From: Verrucomicrobiota bacterium
GTDB taxonomy: Bacteria > Verrucomicrobiota > Verrucomicrobiia > Opitutales > Opitutaceae
Assembly (NCBI GenBank): GCA_023386835.1
Contig: JAEWIY010000046.1
Coordinates: forward strand, 1-39,309
Length of the DNA: 39,309 nucleotides
Direction of reading: 5' to 3'
Shown here in pieces: positions 24,216 through 31,876 of this stretch. The notes under the pieces were generated by a model that worked only from the letters and a program-made list of their open reading frames with translations, had not been told where the DNA came from and made no database searches. The stretch's first letter is position 1; each line of letters starts with the position of its first letter. Both the position numbers and the translations under genes were made by a program.

Positions 24216-25151
24216 ATGAAAAAACATACCCACATCGTGGCGGCTGCGCTGTCGCTTATTTTCGCCCTTTCCGCGCCGGCGCAAAACCCGCCGAGCGAGA
24301 ATCCCAGCCCGGCGGAGGCCGAGGTTCGGGCCGTGGTGCAGCAGGTTACGACCAAGTTGCGCGCGGGCCAGAAATCCGAGGAGGCCCTCGCGCCGGAGAT
24401 TCAGGCGCTCGACGCGCTGGTGGAGAAGTATCGTGAGGCGGACGGGGAAGACGCGCCGAATATCATGATGTTGAAGGCCACCCTCTACCTCCAGGTGCTG
24501 GAGCAGCCCGAGATGGGGTTTGCGGTGTTGGAGCAACTTCAGATGGAGTTTCCCTCCTCCCGGGCGGCCGGCTCGGTGGATCGGATCATCCAGGGCGAGA
24601 AGGAGCGCATTGAAGCACAGAAGGCGAAGCTCGCGTTGGTCGGCCAGGCGGCGCCGGAGATCGCCTTTGACTGGGCCACGGAGGACGACCTGAAGTCGCT
24701 GAGCTCGCTGCGCGGCAAAGTCGTGGTGCTCGATTTCTGGGCCACGTGGTGCGGGCCGTGTGTGGCCTCGTTTCCGCAGATCCGGGAACTCGCCAAGCAC
24801 TACGAGGGCTATGATGTGGAGATCGTGGGCGTCACGAGCCTGCAGGGCCGCGTGCACGGGCTGCAGGCGCAACCGATCGATTGCCGCAACGACCCGGACA
24901 AGGAGCGCGGTTTGATGCCGGAGTATGTGAAAAAGCACGACATCAACTGGACCATCGCCTTCAGCTCGCAGCCGGTCTTCAACCCGGAGTTCGGTGTCAC
25001 CGGGATCCCGCACATGGCGATTGTCGCTCCGGATGGCACGGTTCGACACAATGGCTTGCACCCGGGCGCGCTGTCGCTGCCGGAGAAGACGCAGATCATC
25101 GACGCGTTGCTCAAGGAGGCAGGGCTGCGTATCCCGCCTGCGTCGAGCTGA
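24216..25151 (+). CDS. TlpA-like thioredoxin-fold secreted protein
   Basis: This 311-residue protein has a signal peptide (MKKHTHIVAAALSLIFALSAPAQ). An N-terminal helical region (about 30-135, resembling the all-helical extension of Bacteroidetes/Verrucomicrobia redoxins) precedes a thioredoxin fold. Active site WCGPC at 178-182 (Cys179, Cys182) and the cis-proline segment GIPHMAIV are intact. It likely acts in the periplasm as a disulphide reductase or isomerase, for example in cytochrome c maturation or oxidative stress; the exact target is not visible. A strong terminator follows, and DUF2911 is immediately upstream. Confidence 0.92.
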   Translation: MKKHTHIVAAALSLIFALSAPAQNPPSENPSPAEAEVRAVVQQVTTKLRAGQKSEEALAPEIQALDALVEKYREADGEDAPNIMMLKATLYLQVLEQPEMGFAVLEQLQMEFPSSRAAGSVDRIIQGEKERIEAQKAKLALVGQAAPEIAFDWATEDDLKSLSSLRGKVVVLDFWATWCGPCVASFPQIRELAKHYEGYDVEIVGVTSLQGRVHGLQAQPIDCRNDPDKERGLMPEYVKKHDINWTIAFSSQPVFNPEFGVTGIPHMAIVAPDGTVRHNGLHPGALSLPEKTQIIDALLKEAGLRIPPASS

Positions 25152-25165
25152 GGTTGGAAAACAAA

Positions 25166-25190
25166 AAGGGCTGCCGGAGAGGCAGCCCTT
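25166..25190. terminator. Bidirectional terminator between convergent genes
   Basis: A 10-bp perfect stem (AAGGGCTGCC, 25166-25175, with GGCAGCCCTT, 25181-25190) surrounds a 5-nt loop. TTTT follows at 25194-25197 on the plus strand, and an A-rich run precedes it at 25161-25167, giving T-runs on the minus strand. It lies between the TlpA-like stop (25151) and the DUF1080 protein stop (25218). Confidence 0.85.
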
Positions 25191-25217
25191 GCAGTTTTAA
25201 GACCTGAAGGCGGGTGC

Positions 25218-27119
25218 TCAGTCGAGCATCTGCAGCTCCCAGCGCCGAATGTAGTATTCGGCCTGTTCGGACTGCAGCTGGATCTTGCCACGGGAGGGCG
25301 AGACGCTGAAGGCCTCGTTGACCTTCACGCCATTGACGAAGACCTCGATGCGGTCGCCGTCACAGACGACAATCATCTGGTTCCACTCGCCGTTCGGCTT
25401 CTCAACGTTGGTGCGGCCACGATAACCGACGACGTCCTTCCAGGCCGGGTCCCAACCGTACCAGTGCACAGTGTCGAGGTCGTTCTGGAACGTCTTCCGG
25501 CTGCTGGACTGGGTCCAGCGGTGATGGCCGCGGCAGTACCAGCTGGTGCCACCGCCGCAAGAGGTTGAGCTGCAGGCCACACTCATCCGGATCGGCGTGG
25601 CGGTGGACGTGGTGTCGCGCAGGAGCATCAGGTCGCCCATGGCGCCTTCCATGACCTGCGACTCGATGCCCGCCATGTGCCGCCCGCGCCAGCTGCCGTC
25701 GCGGCCGTGGCTGTGAACGAGCACGCCCGCATCGCGCGCCTTGCCCGTGCGGTCGCCGTACGTCGCGGTGCCCCACTTGAATTCGAGGACCATGATGTAG
25801 TTGGAGTATTCCTTCTCCGTGGTCAGGACCGCGTAAGGCAGGTCGCTCGCAACGCGGATCAGGCCATTCTGGACGCGGAACACGCCCGTGGGATCGGAAC
25901 GGCCGTACTTGGCCGACCAGACGTACAGTCCGCTCAGGTCCTTGCCGTTGAACAACGAGATCTTCGAGCCGGAGGTCGGCACCGGGTCCGGAGCCGGGGC
26001 GGGAGCGGGAGAGGAGAGCGCCTTGATCGTGTACGTGATGCGGGCGGAATCCTTCGCGCCGCGGCTGTCGGTGACGGAGGCGGTGATCGTGTGCGAGCCG
26101 ACCGTCAGTTTGGAGGTGGTGAGCGAGGCGCCGCGGCCGAGGAGGCCATCACGGTCGGACCGCCATTCCAGCGAGGCACTGAGGGTGCCATCTTCCTGAT
26201 CCGTCGCCGTGCCGGCGAACTTCACGCTCGTCCCGGCCGTCACGCTGCCGCCCGAGGTCGGGCTGGAAATCGAGACCTTGGGGGCCGTGTTGGTGGCGGT
26301 GGCCTGCAGGTATTTGCCGCGCAGGTACGATTCGACGCTGGCGCGCTCGGTGGAGTTGAGCGCCCGGTTGTAGACGAGCACGGCCGCGACATCCATGGTG
26401 CTGTAGCCGAGCTGCGCGATTTCCTGGCCGAGGACGACCTTGGTGTTGGTCGTGGCGAACTTGTGGGCCTTGGACAGGACTTGGGAGCCGTCGCGGTAGA
26501 GGCGCACCGTGCCGTCCTGGTGCGTGGCGCCGAGGAGCTGCCAGTTGCCGAAGATGCGGGTGCTGGAGACATGGTCGTTGGACGTGCCCCAGCCTTGGGC
26601 GGTCAGTTCACCGCCGCTGGGCCGCGCGACCACGCCGAAGGCGGCGTTGGCCTTGCCCGCGCCGTAGGCGAAACCGCTCCAGGCGGAGTTCTTCTCGTAA
26701 CGCGCAACGAGGAACACGGTGCGGTTGGCATTCCCGGTGGGAAAACCGTTCAAAGCGTAGTTCGGGGCGGAGCGCTCAAACTTGTCGCCGCTGCCGTCGA
26801 GGCTGACCGCCGGCTTGCCCGAGGGGGTGGCGGCGGACTTCAGCGCCGGATCACCGGAGCCGAAAAGGTCATTCTTCATCGAGGACTGGTCCGTCCAACG
26901 CGTGACGGCGCCGGTACTGGATTTAACAATACCCGATTCACTTTCGAGCCGCAGGACGAGGCCTGACGTCACCGGAGGGGTGGTCTGCGCGAAACTCGCA
27001 TGGGCGGCGGCCAGCGTGAGAGCGGCTGCAACGAACGGGCGGAACAAGGCACGCGCGGGACTTCGGGCGGGGGAGGTCGCTCGGAGGGTTCGATCGGATT
27101 CTGGGTTCGTCATCATCAT
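25218..27119 (-). CDS. Secreted LamG - Ig-like - DUF1080 (3-keto-disaccharide hydrolase-type) protein
   Basis: This 633-residue protein has a signal peptide cut after ASFA near residue 44. Residues about 47-270 are a LamG/concanavalin-like jellyroll (SGLVLRLESESGIV, then TRWTDQSSMKNDL, then VYNRALNSTERA). About 278-370 is an Ig/PKD-like domain (APKVSISSPTSGGSVTAGTSV, with VTDSRGAKDSARITYTI). A PAPAPAPDPVP linker leads to DUF1080, about 385-633 (SLFNGKDLSGLYVWS, then YIMVLEFKWG, then GEWNQMIVVCDGDRIEVFVNG). DUF1080 includes recently described 3-keto-glycoside hydrolases. A Cys-rich insert interrupts this domain near residues 525-550 (CSSTSCGGG, then WYCRGHHRW). ATG at 27119 follows AAAGGAAAG. 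The upstream region 27120-27694 is long and non-coding. Confidence 0.88.
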   Translation of the reverse strand: MMMTNPESDRTLRATSPARSPARALFRPFVAAALTLAAAHASFAQTTPPVTSGLVLRLESESGIVKSSTGAVTRWTDQSSMKNDLFGSGDPALKSAATPSGKPAVSLDGSGDKFERSAPNYALNGFPTGNANRTVFLVARYEKNSAWSGFAYGAGKANAAFGVVARPSGGELTAQGWGTSNDHVSSTRIFGNWQLLGATHQDGTVRLYRDGSQVLSKAHKFATTNTKVVLGQEIAQLGYSTMDVAAVLVYNRALNSTERASVESYLRGKYLQATATNTAPKVSISSPTSGGSVTAGTSVKFAGTATDQEDGTLSASLEWRSDRDGLLGRGASLTTSKLTVGSHTITASVTDSRGAKDSARITYTIKALSSPAPAPAPDPVPTSGSKISLFNGKDLSGLYVWSAKYGRSDPTGVFRVQNGLIRVASDLPYAVLTTEKEYSNYIMVLEFKWGTATYGDRTGKARDAGVLVHSHGRDGSWRGRHMAGIESQVMEGAMGDLMLLRDTTSTATPIRMSVACSSTSCGGGTSWYCRGHHRWTQSSSRKTFQNDLDTVHWYGWDPAWKDVVGYRGRTNVEKPNGEWNQMIVVCDGDRIEVFVNGVKVNEAFSVSPSRGKIQLQSEQAEYYIRRWELQMLD

Positions 27120-27694
27120 TTTGCTGTGTCTTTCCTTTTACGGGCGCCAAGCCGACCTCACGGTGCGGCCAAAGGTCCCTTCATCGGGCATCGGCAGGAC
27201 CACGGGGTCCGGGCATCCGCGGCTCCGGAACGCTGTGGGGTTCCATCGCCGGTCGGACGCTGATGAAGACGAGCGGCATTACCCAGGGTTCGGTCAATGC
27301 CTACAGGCCACGCTTCTTCACATTCGCGCGGCATTTACAGAACCCTTAGTCAGAACACGCCGGTTCGGACTCAGAGTTCTTACGGACACCGTGGTACGGG
27401 TCCTGCCGAGGCTACGGTTCGGGTTCTACGCTAGAGTGTTCTTTCATCCGGCTCGCGAGCCGGGACCCATCGCGAGAATAATCCTTTCCGCGCCACTAAG
27501 GCGCTTGTGGGCACTGAACGTAGCGCCCCCGGTTGGTTCCCTTTGTTCCTGCTCGCCGTTGCCCCTTTTTGGCACGTCGCTTCGCCGGATTCGATGTCGG
27601 AGTCACGACGGTAGAAGCACGCGGAACATGCCGCTACGCTCGCGCCGCCCGGCGCCCGATGGCAGCTGCTCGAGTGGGGGCGTACTGTGTTCCG
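27120..27694. other. 575-nt non-coding region with a perfect palindrome and inverted repeats
   Basis: I find no convincing gene between the DUF1080 protein start and the DUF4142 start, which face away from each other. It is visibly less GC-rich than the flanks. It holds a perfect 16-bp palindrome, a GCGCC/GGCGC hairpin (27490-27504), an AGGGTTC/GAACCCT inverted repeat about 50 nt apart and several repeats of GGTTC. It must carry the promoters for both genes; a structured RNA or eroded gene is possible. Long frames across it are antisense-like and not protein-like. Confidence 0.55.
27448..27463. repeat. Perfect 16-bp palindrome CCGGCTCGCGAGCCGG
   Basis: The sequence reads identically on both strands, with no central spacer. 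It sits in the middle of the 575-nt non-coding region. No T-run follows, so it is more likely an operator or cruciform-forming site than a terminator. Confidence 0.6.
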
Positions 27695-28588
27695 ATGAAA
27701 CCCTACCTTTCGAAGCGCAGACAGAAATCCACCTTTACGGCCGCCTTCTTGGCGACGTGTTTGGCGGCGGCGCCAGCCGTGGCGCAGACCAGCGGCTCGA
27801 GTTCCAGCGGAAGCTCAAGCGACACGACGCGACGGGCGACAACATCGTCCACGACCGGTAGCACCACTTCCTCGACCGGCACCACCGGATCGACCTCCGG
27901 CATGAACTCGCGCCAGGCGGCGACCGGCCAGCAACTCCAGCGGGAAGACAAGGAGTTCATCACCAAAGCCGCAAAGAGTAACTTGAAGGAGCAGACCCTC
28001 GCGCAGCTTGCTTCCGAGAAGGCGGCTAATCCGCAGGTGCGCGAGTATGCCGAGGAACTTGCCCGCGAGCACAAGATGATGAACCAGGAGTTGCTTCGCG
28101 TTGCGCAAAGCAAGGGCGTTGAGTTCGAGGGTGAACTCGCGCACCTGAAGCAGAAGGCGCACGGCGCGATGGGCGGCATGGCGAGCAGCACCGGCAAGTC
28201 CGACACGCAGTCGCACGTTTCCGGTGGCAGCCAGAACGCCGGCACCACCCGCAACCTTCCGGAAAGCACCGGCGCGGGCACGGCAATGAGCGGGCTCGGT
28301 AGTTCTTCGACCGCTACGGCGGGCACCGCCGGTACGCAACGCCAGGGTGCGATGGCGATGATGGACGACCGGGATGTGCGGCAGCTTCAGCAAGCCACCG
28401 GTCGCGAGTTCGACGAACGGTTCGTGAAGACGATGGTCGAAGAGCACGAGAATGCCGTGAAGCTGTTCGAGAAAGCTGCGAAAGACGCCAAGGATCCCGA
28501 AGTCCGCTCTTTCGCGAGCCAGCACATCGGCTCCTTGCGCGAGCACCTGCAACAGGCGCAAAGCCTCGAGCGTGCGGTCGCTGAATAG
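27695..28588 (+). CDS. DUF4142 secreted protein with interrupted domain
   Basis: This 297-residue protein has a signal peptide (FTAAFLATCLAAAPAVAQ, cut near residue 31) followed by a Ser/Thr/Gly-rich low-complexity stretch to about residue 76. The DUF4142 ferritin-like helical domain begins at EDKEFITKAAKSNLKEQTLAQLA and ends with REFDERFVKTMVEEHENAVKLFEKAAKDA, then SFASQHIGSLREHLQQA. Between these helices is an insert of about 80 residues rich in Gly, Ser and Thr (about 151-240). DUF4142 proteins are periplasmic, of uncertain function and often stress-linked. ATG at 27695 was chosen for the signal peptide. A strong terminator follows. Confidence 0.88.
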   Translation: MKPYLSKRRQKSTFTAAFLATCLAAAPAVAQTSGSSSSGSSSDTTRRATTSSTTGSTTSSTGTTGSTSGMNSRQAATGQQLQREDKEFITKAAKSNLKEQTLAQLASEKAANPQVREYAEELAREHKMMNQELLRVAQSKGVEFEGELAHLKQKAHGAMGGMASSTGKSDTQSHVSGGSQNAGTTRNLPESTGAGTAMSGLGSSSTATAGTAGTQRQGAMAMMDDRDVRQLQQATGREFDERFVKTMVEEHENAVKLFEKAAKDAKDPEVRSFASQHIGSLREHLQQAQSLERAVAE

Positions 28589-28630
28589 AAAAAATAACTC
28601 AGTAGCGAAACGGTCCCACCCGGACCGCGT

Positions 28631-28665
28631 GAACGAGCGCCCTTCGCGGCGCTCGTTCTTTTTTT
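28631..28665 (+). terminator. Strong intrinsic terminator after the DUF4142 gene
   Basis: An 11-bp perfect stem (GAACGAGCGCC, 28631-28641, with GGCGCTCGTTC, 28648-28658) and a 6-nt loop are followed by seven T (28659-28665). It is about 40 nt past the DUF4142 stop and separates it from the flavoprotein gene that starts at 28704. Confidence 0.92.
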
Positions 28666-28703
28666 GGCGCGGAACGGCGCGCGCGGGTCCCTGACCAACG
28701 CGC

Positions 28704-29636
28704 GTGAGTCTCACGCCGTCAGCTCCGTCCTTGGATTACGAGGTGATCGTCATTGGCGGCGGGGTGGCCGGCATGAGTGCGGCCCTTGTATTGGGGCGGT
28801 GCCGGCGGCGGGTCCTCGTGTGCGACGACGGGCGCCCGCGCAACGCGGTGTCGCGCGGCGTGCATGGATTTCTGACGCGCGACGGCATGCCGCCCGACGA
28901 GTTCCTGCGTGTCGGGCGCGAGCAGGTGCTCGTTTATCCCACCGTGTCTTGGCGGGAGGGACGCGTGGAGACGGCGGAGCGCCAAGGGGCCGGCTTCATC
29001 GTGCGGCTGGCCGATGGACACCGGATCACGGCTTCCACTGTGCTTCTGGCCACGGGCCTGATTGATGAGATGCCGGCGGTCGAAGGCTTCCGGCAGTTCT
29101 GGGGACATAGTGCATTCATTTGTCCGTTCTGCGACGGTTGGGAGGTGCGCGACCAGCGCATGGTCGTGCTGGGCGGCGCCGTCGGAGTGTACGGCTTCAC
29201 CCTGGAGCTGCGGCAATGGGCGTCAGAGCTCTTTCTCTGCACGGATGGCGCGGATGCATTGACTTCGGAAGAGGTGGATCACTGCCGCCGCCTCGGTATC
29301 CAAGTCGTGAAGACAAAGGTGGCGGCCCTGGAGGGCTCGAGCGTTCAGGTGGAGCGGCTGAGGTTTGTGGATGGAAGTGAACTGCCCACGCGCGTGGTCT
29401 TCCTGGCGACCTACCAGCATCAACGTTCTCCGCTGGCCGAGTCGCTCGGCTGCCCGCTGTCCGACGAGGGCGCCATCACCGTGTGCCCGGAGACGTGTTC
29501 GGTTGCGCCGGGGCTCTGGGTGGCAGGCAACGCGTCCAGCGGCCTGCAGATGGCGATGATTGCCGCCGCGGAGGGGCTAAAGGCGGCCCACGCGATCAAC
29601 GAGTACCTGGTGGAGCAGGAAATCGCCGGCACGTGA
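28704..29636 (+). CDS. Thioredoxin reductase-like NAD(P)/FAD-dependent oxidoreductase
   Basis: This 310-residue flavoprotein has FAD-binding GGGVAGMSAAL (18-28) after VIVI. VLLATGLIDEMP (113-124) is the conserved ATG region, and a dithiol CPFC (140-143) precedes DGWEVRD, where bacterial TrxB has CATC-DG. The second Rossmann loop, VVLGGAVGVYGF, is preserved. The C-terminal FAD motif appears as GLWVAGNASSGLQMAMIAAAEG. This CP(F/Y)CxGWEVRD subfamily is widespread, and members are often annotated as thioredoxin reductase-like without proven thioredoxin activity. The start is GTG at 28704, which gives a compact N-terminus; there is no clear Shine-Dalgarno sequence. It stands alone, downstream of a terminator. 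Confidence 0.88.
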   Translation: MSLTPSAPSLDYEVIVIGGGVAGMSAALVLGRCRRRVLVCDDGRPRNAVSRGVHGFLTRDGMPPDEFLRVGREQVLVYPTVSWREGRVETAERQGAGFIVRLADGHRITASTVLLATGLIDEMPAVEGFRQFWGHSAFICPFCDGWEVRDQRMVVLGGAVGVYGFTLELRQWASELFLCTDGADALTSEEVDHCRRLGIQVVKTKVAALEGSSVQVERLRFVDGSELPTRVVFLATYQHQRSPLAESLGCPLSDEGAITVCPETCSVAPGLWVAGNASSGLQMAMIAAAEGLKAAHAINEYLVEQEIAGT

Positions 29637-29675
29637 GCCCCGTTCCCGCTCCTGCCTGGGTCGGCTGACGGGCCG

Positions 29676-30677
29676 TCAGTCGAAACGCTCGGCGGAGCGC
29701 GAGCGGCGAACCCACACCGCGGCTCCGGCGGCGGCACCCACGAGCAGGAGCGCCGGGAGCGGTTTGAACCGTCGGGCGGGAGCGCGCCATCCGCCGCTCG
29801 TGCCGGTGCCTTCCCGGACTGGGACAAAGAGGTTGCCGGTCGTGCGCCGAGCCGGTTCGCCGCGGCGATTCACGCGGCGAAAAAGCGCGCCGGCGATCGA
29901 CTCCGTCAGCCGCGGCGCCAGCGCGTACCCCGCCTGGGCCGGCCGCGTCGCCCAACCCACGGCGACTTCGGCCCGGGGGCGGCGCGCGAGCTGCACAAAC
30001 GTCGCTGCGACTTTCTCCGGCGGGAGCAGCGGCGCCGGGGGCGGACGTAGGGTATGGCCGGATACATTGGCGCCGTGGAGGAAACCCGGGGTGTCCACGA
30101 TCGCGGGGAACACGGAGCAGAGATGCACGCCGTTTTCGTTGCCCATCTCCTGACGCAGGCTGGCCATGAAGCCGCGCAGCGCGAACTTGCTGGCCGTGTA
30201 GGCGGCGGCGAAGGGCGTGGGCACAAAGCCGCCCACGGAGATGTTCGTAATCAGGACGCCGCTGCTCTGGCGGCGAAAGATCGGCAGCACCGCAGCCGCG
30301 CCGTACATGGCACCGAAGAGGTTGGTTTCGATCACGCGGCGGTGTGCGTCGATCGGGGCATCCAGAAACGGGCCGAACAAACCGACGCCGGCGTTGTTGA
30401 TCCAGACGTCAATGCGTCCGAAGGCGTCGAGCGTGGAGCGGGCGAGTGCTTCCAGGTCTGTTTCCCGCGTCACATCCGTCGCGACGGCCAGCGCGGTGAC
30501 GCCGGAAGTGCGGCATTCCTCGGCTGCTTCTTCCAGCGCCTGCTCGCGTCGCGCAGCGAGGACGACATGAGCGCCCTCCCGGGCAAAGGCGACGGCGGCG
30601 GCTCGTCCGATCCCACTGGACGCACCAGTGATGACGACGATTTTATCCCGGAGTTCGGAGGAAGGGGTGGCAGGCAC
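29676..30677 (-). CDS. Short-chain dehydrogenase/reductase with C-terminal membrane helix
   Basis: This 333-residue SDR has TGASSGIG (17-24) for cofactor binding and NNAG (94-97). The catalytic Ser147 (in NISVGG) and the YTASK motif (Tyr160, Lys164) are intact. The ARR sequence at 41-43 after strand beta-2 suggests NADP preference. After the core, residues about 255-300 are basic, and about 306-325 (PLPALLLVGAAAGAAVWVRR) form a membrane helix followed by positive residues, so the enzyme is likely tethered to the inner membrane. Substrate unknown. It lies downstream of fliA in the same direction with a gap of about 120 nt, which contains a CGTTCG/CGAACG hairpin. Confidence 0.9.
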   Translation of the reverse strand: MPATPSSELRDKIVVITGASSGIGRAAAVAFAREGAHVVLAARREQALEEAAEECRTSGVTALAVATDVTRETDLEALARSTLDAFGRIDVWINNAGVGLFGPFLDAPIDAHRRVIETNLFGAMYGAAAVLPIFRRQSSGVLITNISVGGFVPTPFAAAYTASKFALRGFMASLRQEMGNENGVHLCSVFPAIVDTPGFLHGANVSGHTLRPPPAPLLPPEKVAATFVQLARRPRAEVAVGWATRPAQAGYALAPRLTESIAGALFRRVNRRGEPARRTTGNLFVPVREGTGTSGGWRAPARRFKPLPALLLVGAAAGAAVWVRRSRSAERFD

Positions 30678-30779
30678 GGGAAGGTGGCGGTACGGGGCTG
30701 GACTCCCGTCCTGACCTTCTGCCCCCAGCGGGGTGCCTCCGAAAAGACGACGAACGCACCACCCGGAAATGTCCGTGGC

Positions 30780-30795
30780 CGTTCGTGATCGAACG
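30780..30795. other. Hairpin between the fliA and SDR genes
   Basis: CGTTCG (30780-30785) pairs with CGAACG (30790-30795) around TGAT, a few bases after the fliA stop. No T-run follows on the minus strand, so termination is uncertain; the SDR could still be read through from fliA. Confidence 0.35.
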
Positions 30796-30799
30796 AAAC

Positions 30800-31621
30800 T
30801 TAACGGCTGCGAGCCGCGGCGATTTCGGCACGCAAGGTCGACACCGCCTGCGCATGGATCTGCGAGATGCGGGACTCAGTCCGGCCGAAGACCGCGGCGA
30901 TTTCGGCGAGGCGCATGCCTTCAAAGTAGTACATCGCGAGGATGCGCTTCTGCACATCGGGCAGCGCCTGGATGCGCTCGGTCATCAGCTCGAGCAACTC
31001 TTCGCGTTCCATGGACTCGCGCACGCAGACATGTTTGTCGTCGGCGATCACTTCGTGGAGCGAACCGCGCGCGGAATCCTCGCCGTCGCTCGTGTGATCG
31101 AGCGGGAGGAAGTGCACCGGCTTCGAGGCCTCGCGCCATTTCGTGTATTCCTGCAACGTCATGCCGAGACGCTTGCTCATCTCGCCGTCGGTCGGCGTGC
31201 GGCCAAGCGCCTGTTCGGCTTCCTGGATTTCCGCTTCGATGCGGCGCGTGCGGGCGCGCGTGCGGCGCGGGCACCAGTCGAGCCGACGCAGCTCGTCGAG
31301 GATCGCTCCACGAATGCGGAGGCAGGCGTAGCCGGGGAAAGTTTGATGCTGCGCCGGGTCAAAGCGCTGGGCGGCGGCGATCAGGCCGGTGACGCCCACG
31401 CTGTGGAGGTCTTCCACGTCGATGTGGCGGGGCAGCGTGCGGCGAATACGCTCCAAAACGCGCCGCACCAGCGGGAGGTGCTGTTCGATCAGCTCATTCT
31501 GCTGCTGCTTCGAAGCAACGTAGCCGCGGGAAGCAGAGAGCGAGGACGCCTGCGTCACGTTGGACGAAGGAGCGAGGGTGACGGTGAGCAACTCGTCGGC
31601 GTGGGCAGATTTTGCTGTCAT
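30800..31621 (-). CDS. fliA: RNA polymerase sigma factor FliA (sigma-28) family
   Basis: This 273-residue group 3 sigma factor normally directs RNA polymerase to late flagellar and chemotaxis promoters. Region 2 lies at about 40-115 (LPRHIDVEDLHSVGVTGLIAAAQRFDP, then FPGYACLRIRGAILDELRRLDW), which is highly FliA-like. Region 3 lies at about 120-200, and region 4 at 210-265 (LPDVQKRILAMYYFEGMRLAEIAAVFGRTESRISQIHAQA) with its helix-turn-helix. The N-terminal 35 residues are an extra polar tail. No other flagellar genes are in the window, so assignment as the flagellar sigma rests on sequence only; it could instead serve a non-motility regulon. ATG at 31621; a GGGTGG stretch upstream is at best a poor ribosome-binding site. 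Confidence 0.9.
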   Translation of the reverse strand: MTAKSAHADELLTVTLAPSSNVTQASSLSASRGYVASKQQQNELIEQHLPLVRRVLERIRRTLPRHIDVEDLHSVGVTGLIAAAQRFDPAQHQTFPGYACLRIRGAILDELRRLDWCPRRTRARTRRIEAEIQEAEQALGRTPTDGEMSKRLGMTLQEYTKWREASKPVHFLPLDHTSDGEDSARGSLHEVIADDKHVCVRESMEREELLELMTERIQALPDVQKRILAMYYFEGMRLAEIAAVFGRTESRISQIHAQAVSTLRAEIAAARSR

Positions 31622-31876
31622 GCCACCCGTTTACGCTAGTGCCATGCCACCGGATTTTGGGCTTTATCAAGCCCCTGATGATGAGCGAATTATGGTAGCT
31701 ATTTTCCGGCTGACCGTCCGCCAGGGCGAACTTTGCCGCTCGAGCTCGGGTGGTGAAACCGGCGTCGGGCAATTCTTGCCGGGGCCGACAAGATTTCGAT
31801 TCGTCCCGTTTACGCCAAACTTAAGCCGGACGCGACGTGAGGGACGGTGTAGCCCGTCCAACGATACACAGCCGCA
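31622..31876 (-). promoter_or_regulatory. fliA leader and upstream region
   Basis: This 255-nt gap between the hybrid kinase stop and fliA holds an in-frame mini-ORF (ATG GCA CTA GCG TAA, 31645-31631) ending eight codons before the fliA ATG. It also has a GGGCTT/AAGCCC hairpin (31659-31674), an 11-bp direct repeat CCCGTTTACGC at 31626-31636 and 31805-31815, and a GGACGG/CCGTCC hairpin (31842-31859) just after the kinase stop. I could not place a convincing -35/-10 pair. Confidence 0.4.

Noticed and set aside
25677..27861. Two long rightward frames over the DUF1080 gene and the following gap
   Set aside because: The first is antisense to the LamG-DUF1080 protein. The second crosses the non-coding region with Arg/Pro-rich content and no ribosome-binding site or domain.
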